Positions 35,101 to 47,100 of a DNA stretch of 64,000 nucleotides are shown piece by piece (position 1 is the first letter of the stretch; the number at the start of each line of letters is the position of its first letter). Where the stretch lies: contig SSNU01000036.1 of the NCBI GenBank assembly GCA_012064415.1, positions 133,509-197,508 of the forward strand. Direction: 5' to 3'. Made by a program: the position numbers and the translations under genes. Below the pieces are notes generated by a model. That model was not told the origin of the DNA, did not search any database, and saw only the letters and a list, made by a program, of their open reading frames with translations. Source of the DNA: Gyrodactylus bullatarudis. Taxonomy: Eukaryota > Platyhelminthes > Monogenea > Gyrodactylidea > Gyrodactylidae.

Positions 35101-38100
35101 TTTCAAATTTATTTATAATCGATCAAACTTTATTAAGTATTCACCATCAGGACTACCTCATCTATATTTCTGTCTAAAATATATTAGTAGATTTGTATAT
35201 TTGAGGCACTTGAAAACATAAATATCCCTAGTTATTTTTAGTTCAATTCACACAACTCTATAGTCTCTCCTCAAATTCACTACTATAGTTGTGTATCTCA
35301 AGACACTCACTCATTACTTGTTGTACTGAATACTGAGTGGTGGGACGAGAATATATGCTCTATTTCCTATGATGAGGAATAAAAGGAACAACTCTTAAAG
35401 TACTTGTGAGAGTGTACGTGTGTACGAATAAAAAAGTGAGGTCTAAAATGAAAAGTGTCCATATTTATTCACCAAAACAAGAGTCATCCTTCATATGCTA
35501 ATAAAGTATACATTATATGATCGATATATGTATATATATATATTCTATTGAATATATATAGGTAAAAAGTAGACGTAAATGTGGGGGGATTGTGAATTTT
35601 GAGGCCCTCACATATATAATGATGGGTATGGGAAACAATTTACAACTTGACTCTCATTTCTTGTGTGTATACTGATAGTGTGTACAAGGATAAATACTGC
35701 TAATAAAATAATAACATAAAAAAGTGAAATATGATGAATTAGATTCATACTCTCTCTTTTTGAAGGGAATTTCTTTGTTCAGAAAAATATACATTCTATG
35801 CAAATATTTTTTTACCCAATAAAAACGTATCATAGTAGTTGATTTATGACATATTGAAATATCTGTTTTGATTTGATTTAGAGATTTAAAAAGTCAAGCT
35901 ATGACGAAATGTTTGAGCTGAGTGCCAGAAAAAATGATCCTAGTTAGTTCACGAGACTTTTATGCTTGAAAAATTGAGTTCTTTTTTAGTTCTTCAGATA
36001 GTTCAGATTCGGATCTGTCTGAATGAATCCAAAAAGGTACTGATAATCTTGTGAAATATTAAAATATTAAAAAGTTTAGAGATTTGATACCTTCCTCTTT
36101 GCAAGAGTACTATTAGGGTCTTCTCTGGACCTAATTATCGTTCTTCAAGCTTTAGTAATAATAGATTAAGGATTAATGGTGTCAACCTATCAGGGAGATA
36201 CCAGACCTTATTAATTACCTGAAGTTAAATTGTTGCGATTCGGAAATTTTCGGAATCTATCTGAATCTGAAGGACCCCATCTGTCTTGCAAATAATTTAG
36301 ATCCAGAAAGAGATTTTGTTAAAATTCAATTTCCTTGATTGAATTTAATATGGTTTTTAAGATTTTTAAAATGATGTATCCTACGCTATTTTGTGATTCA
36401 ATATCTTGCTCAGACTGGTCTTGAATCCATTTCTTTGTAGGCTTCAAATAAAACCTAAAATTACGAAAACTGTTATTAAAGAAAGTTGATTCGTTTAAAG
36501 AGCACCGTTAAAGTCAGAGAAAAATACTGAATTTATTGATGCTATTCTTTCATATTCGAGATTTGTTGAGTCGTCAAAGCCAATTTACCCATAGATTAAA
36601 TTATGAAAAAATTGACGAAAAAACAAGAATAAGCCAATGATATTTTGCCTCAATAGTTCATCAAACACTTTCTTAAGGACATTGGACACTGTATGAAATT
36701 TTAAAGATTGAATTTAATTGAGATTTTTTAAATTATGTAACTTTGTTTACAGACAAAGTTGATTAATTCAAAGATTATCGTTAGTATTCAGGAAACAACA
36801 CTGAATCTATAAATAATATTTCCTAACGTTTTTTAAAGTAAACATTACAATATAATTTCAAATATGCTAATAAATCCAAATCTAAAGTATGAACAGAAAT
36901 GATTTTGAAGGGGATGTTTTACCAACAAACTTGGATTTAATGTCTTAGAAAACCACCTTAGAAAACAATGAAGAGTCTTCATTGAAGACAAACTATACGA
37001 TTATTGCATTGTAGAGGTAATACGAAATCTTTTTTCCCGAACAACTTTCTGGGCGATTTGCTAATTTAGACGCTTTTACAAAAAGATAAGAAGATTTTCA
37101 TAAAATAAATTCAAAATTTTTATTGATACCCATAAATCCAAAGGGTGAGGATATGTAGCGAAGGGATTTTAAATAACTATAAGAGTAATTCCCATTCCGA
37201 AAAGTCATGTATATTGCTGAAAATGTGAATTTCATCAATTATCCTTGTAAAATTAATTCAATATTATTTGGCGCAGATTTCAAAGTTTCAATTTTCAAAT
37301 GAGATTTTGTATATCAGTAAAAAAATTTAAAACTTTTAATCTTTTTCTAAAAATTTCATTCTCTATCGAATGAGCAAATAGCTGAAAAAGTTGTAAACAT
37401 TTCTATTACGCTATTGTATATTTTAATTAGTGAATTTAATATATCTAGCGATTAAAATCAGACAGTATGATATCAGTTTTATCAGGCATTTCATCTCTTA
37501 TTCGCTTGACGTTTACGTCCACCATTTTCTCATCACTGACATGAATCTCGTTTATTTCAATACAGACTTTTGTTTTCTCTGTTTTTAAAATCTGACATTA
37601 ACTACAGTTCCTTTTTGCTATTGTATTGCCTTTGTTGTCTCTGCTCGCTAATGATAATACAGTAACAGTAATCAAAATGATCTTTTATTCTCTAATTCAT
37701 GATCAAGTATCAACGTGTATACTAGGTGAATAGATGTATTCCATTAATTTCTCATAGCTGTTATAATAATCAAGATAGTCCTTTTTTATTACTCTTTCGA
37801 TCAGAACTCACCAATCGTGTAAAATAGAATGAATCCATAAATACAAAGCTAGTGCAACAGATTGCGAAAAAATATCAATCTGACCAAAACTAGACCGTTT
37901 TTTGAATTTCCCACTTAGTCAAATTTTGAGCTCAAAAGTTTTATAGATTTTAAACAAATATATACTGATATTTGAAATCAATATTAGACAAAAAATTCGA
38001 ATTCGCATAGAAAAACTCACAGAAATTCATTATTACAAATTAATCAAAAATTTAGAAGTTTAACTTTTTGTTGAAAACAGTGAGTTTCTCTCAACCTTCA

Positions 38101-41100
38101 CGGCCATATTTGAATTTTTTGCTTTGTGTTGATCCAACATATCAGCATTTTACCGCTTCAAATCTTCGAAATAGATAAAAAATTTGAGCTCAAAACTTGA
38201 CTAATTTGGTTGATGTATTTTTTGAAAAAAATGGCCTAATTTTGGTCAAGGAAGCGTCTCATCCAATGAATAAAGTACCCGACTATGCCAGAAGATGCTT
38301 TGTTATGCAATGCTATGAATAAATCTACTTTTTTGAACTATAAAACTTTTCACTTGCTACCTGAATATGTTGTCTTCTGGCCAGAACAACGTTAAAGTCA
38401 ATGCTATTCGGCCGAATAGCTCACTATTAGGTTCCCAATTATAAATCTACTTTTGCTAATGCAATTACTCTTTTATAGATTAATTGTAGATTAATTAAAA
38501 TTACATATCTGAAACCAAATCTGTCCAGATAATTTCATCCAAAAACCTCCTCTAAACACGCTTCTTTCCTCTAACATGCTTCTTGTAGGTATGATGGCTG
38601 TAATTATGAATAAAAACTGCCCTTTCTAATAGAAATTTCCTGAAGACCCTAAGTCGACGGATTTCTTTATTTAATCGGAATTTTGTTCTTATATTCCCTG
38701 AATTTATCTTGCTTTAGTTAGTAGATTTCTAATTTCCAAATGATTAGTTTTTTCGAAAATAATAAACGCCCAGTGACTAAACGAAAGCGAAGAGGTTCCA
38801 CTGGTCAGTTACAAATTGATGCATTCCTGAAAAGGCAAAAAGTGAAATGAGAAGTGATCCCCCCTGCTTCTTTGATGCGATTTTGTGATAGTATTTATAT
38901 GTCAACCAGGGTAGAGTCTGAAGAGACCTGCGAAATATAACGTTAACCCTTTCAAGTCCATGGCCCATATGTGGGCCAAAATATCAAACCTAAAATTTTT
39001 GTAGAAATAAAAATCCTATGAATAAAAGATACACACCATTTAATAAATTTTTTATTTATCTTCCCGAAAAAAGTTGAACCATAAGGTATTTCATTGGGAT
39101 AGACTAAATTCACATTACTTATTTAAAAAATCCTACAATTACTTGTGTGGTCGCTTGAAAGTAGATAGGAAAAATGTATTGAAAAGTGTCGAAAAAGAAT
39201 TTTTTATTAAAAGGTTTTCAGATGATTTAAGGTTTTATTATTCATCTATAATTCATTCTGATTCCGAATATGTATTTATATTCAATGTTTGAAGTCATTA
39301 AATAGACTCGGACCTAATGAAATGGTTAATCACTTTAATATACGTCTGTTTTCTGATGAATTCAGAACCCAATGATAGAAATATTTTTGATCAAGTTCGA
39401 CAATATTATCGTTCAAATAATATGGTTAATACGGACCATAGGGAATTTTATTTATTATAATTTATTCTCTCTGTCTAATGATCACAATTGCTTATCATCA
39501 ATAAGATGGACATTTCTTTATACATTTTTCATTTCTGTGATCTGAGAACGTATACAAATAGAACACTTGATCAAAGAGGAAAAGTATTTCTGAATTTCTT
39601 TTATTTTGAATAATTATCATTCTTTTTATCATAGTTTTTTTTCATCCTTCAATCAGGAACATATTTTTTTTTCAACGATCTCTCTAGTGCTTTTTTCAAT
39701 GTTTTTTTTCTTCGTCTTGAGTGTCGTTCCTATATTCATATTTTATTTTGTACCATGAAGAAAGATATTGCAGGAGAATTTTTCAATAATAATAATAATA
39801 AAAACTGAATTCAACACTGCTCAATGTTCACTTCACGAAAGATTCCATTAAAAGGATCAGTATTGCCAGTTCTAAGATTCTCATGATTCAACCTCTGTTA
39901 TTTTGAACACTAAGAAATTTAACCTCTTCAAAATCAATTGAAACCCCACTATTGTTCTATTCTTCTGATTATCAATACTTTATTATCATTATTTCTTATA
40001 TTATAACATTGTATAATCTGATTGGAAAAGAACTGAAAGCTTGTCATACAATTGAAGAAGCAGATTGAAAATTAGATCAGTTTAAATTAACGGTTCCTCT
40101 TTCATAAATTGATTAGTGATTATTGGTTTCTTTGTTCATTGGTGATCCTGAAAAATAATGTTTGATTCATCTCACACCTTGAAATAACTTAGAAATTTCA
40201 GTTCAAAGTTGAAAAGTTTTAACTGCGTAGTGAGACTAGAGAATAGATTTCTATTCTTGATCAAGTTCTGCAACATTATCGTTCCAAAAGATCATTACTT
40301 AGCTACAAAACTGAAGTAGGTCTCATAATGGTATTTAAAGTTTTTGAGATTTTGAAAGTTCATGAATTTATCTTAAAACTAAAGTAGTTTGATTGTATGA
40401 AATTTTTATATTTGTAGATATCAGTTTTATCAACGGTTATTGTGATTGGTATTATCGTTGCAATGATGCTAAGAATTCAACTATACTCAAGTGTAACGTA
40501 AGGAAAAGTTTGCTGCTGTCGTATTTTTGATGTTGTAAAAATTGTAATAATTCAGTTAATTTATTTTCACCTCAGACAATAATACAATTTGATCCATGTT
40601 TAGTAGAAATATACGCTTTTAGTATTCATTTAATTTATCTTCTTAAAGAATTTTCATTCTAAATTGACGATGATGACAATGAACGAAAAATAATAGATTA
40701 GCTAGATTCTTTTCCAACCCATTTTACCTACCTAGTGATGGCACCTAGTACATTTAGCTAACAAAGGATCTTTACTCTAGTTGATTTTGATAAATACACT
40801 AGAATATTTTCACTTTAACTTCTCTTACTGTTCTCGCAATTGAGTAAGAATCGTGTTTACATCAAAATATTTGAGCTTGATATCTGAAAGCAACTTTGCT
40901 GTCTTATGAAGCAATTCGAGCTCATTACTAAGTAGAGCTTTGTGACATGAAGGTAAGAACTCAATTTTATTCTCCAGATAATCAGGAATTTCGAAAATGC
41001 GCCAAATATCCACTCAGAGAATTGGAGCGATTAAATACTGAAATTTGGAATTAGACAAGATTAGACAAAATTTCGAATCTGCCCAAAAAAGCTGAGAGAA

Positions 41101-44100
41101 ATTCCTTATTATCGAGGGAAATTTCAACTTTTTGGAACTCCATAGGCCAGATTGGATTTTTTTCGGGGTTTTCTTTTTCATTCCAAAAGATTTTCATGAG
41201 CTCATTTCATTTCATGGAACTCTAAGAATAAAATTTTTTCTGATTTTCTGGAGAAAAAAATTAAGTTGTTTGGAAGAAATTGCTGATTTCTCATCTTCAT
41301 GTCAACCTGTTTTATATGCCATGTATAGTTGTAAATAAAACTCGACTTATCTGTTTAATCGTTTGTATATTCGAACGCTCAACAATAAATAATTCAGGAT
41401 AATCAAAAGATTAGAACGAATTCTGTTTTTTGCATCCTTATGAGTTTTTTTCATTTTCTAGAATTGATTTCTAACAAGACTTTTCTTCTAAATATCAAAA
41501 ATGGGATTTCCTCATGTTTGAATTTGAAAATAAATTTTTTTAGGAAATTTCACAGAATTATAACTTTTATACATTTTCCGACATTTTTCTCCGATAATTC
41601 ACCCTAATAATGAACCCTTTTATGATGAACAAATAATAATTTCTTGTTGATAAGAAAGTGTTTCTTGAATTTTTTTTCTCTAGAGTAAGCTTTTTTGCGA
41701 ATTCAAACTTTGCCAATTGGAAAATACCCCAGGCTGTGGCTGTTATGGCTTTTGGTAAGTAGAATTTTCGTAATATTATTGAAATTTTTTCAATGTTTAT
41801 TAAACACTGTTCAAGTATAACTAATAATTATTTTGAGCTTGAAATATTAAACTAAATTCATTCTACAAGCACAATGTAGAAATTACAGTGTTTTTAGACA
41901 TTTAACCTACTAGCAAAGTATTAGCAAAGTAAGTAATTAGGACTAGATTTTATAAATTTTCGATTTTTAGCTCGGGTCACCACGTTATTCTTGTCAGTGA
42001 GAGGTTATTTGACAATTTTTTATCGATTTCGTTTTAAAACGCTCTTTTGAATTTTTCTCATAAATTAAGATCAAAATACTGATTTTCTGAAAGCCAATTT
42101 TAATTAGGTAATATATATATATTTTATTAGGCATTGTTATAAAATAGTTCACTTTTGTTTAATATTGTAGCAAATATGAAAATAAATCATTTTATTGCTT
42201 ATTTTGATGAACTCATAAGATATTCTCGAAAAACCGGAGCCTTTGAGGTCGACATGTCTTCCTACTAATGTTCAAGTAGTCAGAGACTATATTTTCACGT
42301 CTGATAATTCAAGGAGTCCTGGTATCAAAGCTGATAGTAGAGACAAGACAATTGCTAAAATAGTTAATTTGTATGAATTTTTCGGTATTCAAACAGTATC
42401 TGATGCTCGAATCCAGACCAAATTCAGAGAGCTTTTCAAAACTAGGAGACAAAAGCGCAGAAGCAATTCCATTGCATCGTTTTACTCGGAACTGTTTTAT
42501 ATTGCCAAATGTAGATGCGTTCATGGTTCAATTTATCAGTCTTCTAATCTAGTTACCAGTGGTAATCACTAGTAGTTGAGTTTTTTTGGTCTTTCACTTT
42601 TTGCTAACGCTCCTTGATCAATTCAAATCTTTCTTTTCGCACGAATTGACTTATTGTAATAACTTTTGATCAAAAATGTTAAAAATAATTAAGATTTTAT
42701 TTTGAGTGTACACACATGCCAACCTCTTGAGTGTAGGCATCATTTATGCAAGTAAATTGACACAAATAGCTTAGAAAATTTGTTTTTGGTTGGCAAATTT
42801 TGACTTTCTACCAGGCCAAATATAACTTGATCAGGTACAGAATTTCCTTTTCCTCTCAATCAGATAATCAGTCCAAATGATTTATTTTATTCATCTTTAA
42901 ACCTGATCTTAATTCTTGATTGTAAATTTATAAAAACATTGCAAAAAGTTGGATAAAATGAAAATAGGTGTTTTTGCAGAATTTATTGTAAAAGTAAAGC
43001 AATATGATTGGGAAATTTCTCGGTTGCTGTTCCATTCATTTTTCTCTTGTTGTGTCTGAATGAATTGAAAGAATATCCCCAACTATCTTCCCTTTATGGA
43101 AATTTTGTTAAATGTGGCACATCAACATCAGACTTCAACGAACTCTGTCAAGGTGAAGCAGAACAAACTAAAAAAGAAGGTTCTGCCCCTGTACTTCTAG
43201 CTCTCATGTAGGCTAGTTTGATTGAGAGTGCAGCCTCTAATGAGATAATATATTGTCATAAATTTCTAGTATTTTGTGTGGTTATGGTTTATTTTGGATT
43301 CGGAGAGATAAAATGTGGTTTAATATGCAGGAAACTCTATGGATGGATTCATGATACACTGGATAAACAACTGCCTTCTGAAAACAACCGAGAAAGTTTG
43401 AAAAAACGTTTTCTCACATAATTTATCTTTTGCGATGATGAGACGACTAGTGTAAAATACTGAGAATTTCAATTTTTTTTGTTAGTTGTTTTTTTATTCA
43501 GTACTGATTTGTTTTTACTCGATTCAATAAAGTTTAAAAATTTTGCCTTCAAAAACTAAGCCCACTATTTTTTAGTAGTGAGAATTTCACCATGGGAATT
43601 CATGATATTTGAAATTGATTCAAAAGATTAGCTTCATTCTAATTCGAGTATATACTTAGTAGGAGTGTAGATTGTTTAAATCTTCAATTTTCAGCCTGGT
43701 TCAGAGTCCAATTCAGTTTCTTGAAATGGTTCTAACGACGTATAAAACATAACATCTAATTCGTATAATTTGAAATTCTTTGGAGATTTCGTGGATTTTT
43801 TGAACCAATCCTTTTTACTGCTTATTTTCAGATCATAATTTCAAGGATCTCGTTGAAAATCATTAAAAATTTTACGTAAAATTCAGTTTTTCAGTGAGAG
43901 ATACATGGAAAAATGAAATCAGATATAATGACCCCCTTTTTTTACAGATCATCAAAATTTTTGATCCCAAATTTTTTTCGATCTGATCGGATCATAATGA
44001 AAATTTCACCAAATAATCAACCAATAAGTCTTGAAAGATCCTGGGATTTTCTGACAAATCCATATTATTTCCATAAAAATATCAGCTTTTTTCAATTCAA

Positions 44101-47100
44101 TACACCGAAGATTGGATCTCGTTTGATCTTGATTTTCTCGATCATTTGAATAGTTATATATATTTTCAATCACAGTTTTAGAAACTTGATTAAATTTGGA
44201 ACCGAATCAGTATTCTTTCTGGTGAAAAAGATCCAAGGATGATACAAAAAATTCAGGATCAAAGTCAAATTTTCTTGTTTCACCTACTAATGGGTAGACT
44301 CGATTTTGGTCATTTTCTACCGGTTTTTTCGCGGTCTAAAGTAATTTTTGCGTTGTTATGCTTCGCCACCCTATCATTCACATCATAAGTTAAAATTAAA
44401 TATAATTATCTTCAATTTCGCAAAAAAATTTGACTTTTATAATTTTGAGAAATTTCCCAATTTCATATTAAAATTTCCCAAATTCTCATTTTATCAGAAT
44501 ATTTTCCTAAAAAAGGTCTTGCTTTCTGTTTTTATGTGTTATTGCAATTATTTATGTAATAAAAATATGAAAAATCAAACATTAACCTAAAAATCCTCAA
44601 GATAACAAAGTTCAACAAGTCAATGTGGCTGTTTTAGCCAGGTTGGTTGATAGAATTCAATACCATGGAAAATGATTTGTCGAAAACATTTGCACCATGA
44701 AAAGAACTTCGATATCTTCAACTTTCTTGAACTACATTTTATCTTGATGGTCATTGGTTCACTGAATGCAAATCTTGATGAAACAGCTCGATCATCAAAC
44801 CAACATAAAAGAAATAATTTTTCTGAGAGTGAATATTGAAGAACAAAGGAGACTCTACCTTTTAATTTGTGTTCTTTTTCAGTCAGTAATTCTTTTACTG
44901 AAATTTTAAGTCGATTTGATCTGACGGTCCCGCTGCTAACTAAGACTTCTGTGGATTCCACAGTGTGGAAGGATACTGGTAAAAATTTATCAAAACATAT
45001 ACTATAATTCAGTTTAGTTTTACATGAACAGAAAAATCCAATTTAATTTTTGGATGATTTAGTGTCTCTCATACCAATGCTTGAAACAGCATTAGCAAAA
45101 AGTTGTTCTCAAATATTTCAATGTAATTGAAAATATATATGTCGCTTACAAGTAGACTTGATTTCTTTGTAACCCTTTGAGTACCGATCGGACATGTACG
45201 ACCTCAATTTAAAACCGAAATAACTTCCACGAAACAAATCAGTGTGCAGATTAGATTCATGAAGTTTCACTATTAATTAGAGTAGGACAAATTTTTCAAG
45301 TTCTTCCAGCCTTAATCTCATCCTGAAAATTATCGAAAACTAAGCATTTTTTCGAGTTTGGTCTGATATACAAAATCTCGATTGAAGATGACAATTTTTG
45401 AACACGCGCCAAGATTTTTTCAATGAATTTCACTACGAGAAAGGACAAAAATAGGGCTTATAGTAAAAATTGAGTGTTTTTTCACATGTCCCAGGAAATT
45501 AGGGAAATTTTGATGATTTTAGGGAAAATAGGATTTTTGTATATCAGAACATGAAAAATTTTCATTTTGATTTTCAAAATGTGTTTTTAATAGTTAAAAC
45601 ATCAATTTTTGATTAAGGCATAGAACATTGTTCGGGGAAAATAAAATTTTGTATTATCCTACTATTGATGGTTATAATGCAAAATTATCCAAAAGAATTT
45701 TATGAGTATCCGGAATGATAATTAGACTAGTAAATAAGCTAGTATTTCGATATCTTTGGATCAAAATTAAATTCAAAGGTGTTTGATAGTACAATTTAAA
45801 ATTCATAGATAGACAGATTATGAACCGTAGTTATAGCATGATTTACATTATGAATGAGTAATTCACGTTGTTTATCAAAAACGTCCGAGTATCCACTTAA
45901 ATTCATAATTAGGAAATGTATAAGAAAGAGATATATATTTTAAAACCATATACGTATTTCTTAAAGCATCATCAGTGGCATTGCTTTAAAAATGGTAAAA
46001 GTTAAAAGATTCATTCAAGATAATAATTTACAAATAATAAAAGAAATAGTAAAAGATGAATAAAATTAGAATAATATGTAAGCGGAAAAAACACCAAAAC
46101 TCTCCAATAAATAGCAACAGTGGAGAGAAAAGGGAAAAAGCTCACATAGACCAGGGAAGTTGAAGGTTATAAGAATAGTTTTTTTGAACACATAGATTGG
46201 GTTTGTATAGATTAATAAAGAATTTCTCTTTGACCCATAAATCTATGCTGTCATCTCCAGGTTTTAAATATATCTCTTTCTTATACATTTCCAAATTATA
46301 TCATTATAAGTAATAATTTATAACTGATTATAAAAGCTTTAATACTGTAAAATGTAAGTGAGGTCGTATACAACCTCCGGTAACGAGAGGGTTATAGCAC
46401 ACAAAAGTGTAGGAATAATTCACTCAACCAATCAAGTTCAATGTAGAAATTCTTAATCAAAAGTGAATTTGAATTATCACCTAAGATGTTGGAAAATTTA
46501 TAGATTTAATGCAATCATGTATAATTTCAAAATTATGCAAATATGCGTTTATAACTTTGGACCCTGGAGTCATATCGATTTTGTGGGTTACTAGTTATGA
46601 GAAACTGTTAGAAAAAAATGCAATTGTGAGGCTCTAGTCATCATCATATAGAAAAAATATAGAAGACTGACACTGATAAAAATTCATAATGAAAATGAAT
46701 CTGGAAAAAAATTCACAATCCATGTATCTTAACCCTTTCGGTGCCGATGGACATATATGTCCATTTTCCAATTTTTTTGAACCTTCATAACTCTACCAGT
46801 ATGATAGGTTTCTGGATTAATTAAAGTTTAAATTGAAGCCCACAATGTGAACTTGCATTAGGTATATTTTTGGCCAAATAACTTGGTATCTTCATAGCTA
46901 AATTTTGGTTTTCATACAAATTGTGAAATAGTCTCGGCACCGAAAGGGTTAATTGAAATTTGACTATAGTCAAATGTGTAATTCATGTAAGAAAGAGTGG
47001 GCAAAAATAATTTTTTTTTCAAATCCTAGTCAAAACTGTAAGAAATAAAATAACTGTTTGATATAGATTTTTCAAATTTTCGGTTTTTAGCCTGTTTCAT

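Larger units (their letters stand above)
34951..40417. other. Transporter intron 7 (5.5 kb)
   Basis: Mostly AT-rich sequence without gene signals (34951-38700). Near 38740 there is a short basic frame, a piggyBac-type end stands at 38943, and a fold-back fragment at 40060. No other feature is supported. Confidence 0.55.

Noticed and set aside
40825..41013. Minus-strand frame of 62 codons with helical look
   Set aside because: No partner exon or motif; lies in a decayed inverted pair.
44348..44590. Open frame of 80 codons rich in Phe, Asn and Lys
   Set aside because: Composition is that of random AT-rich sequence; no start context, no motif.
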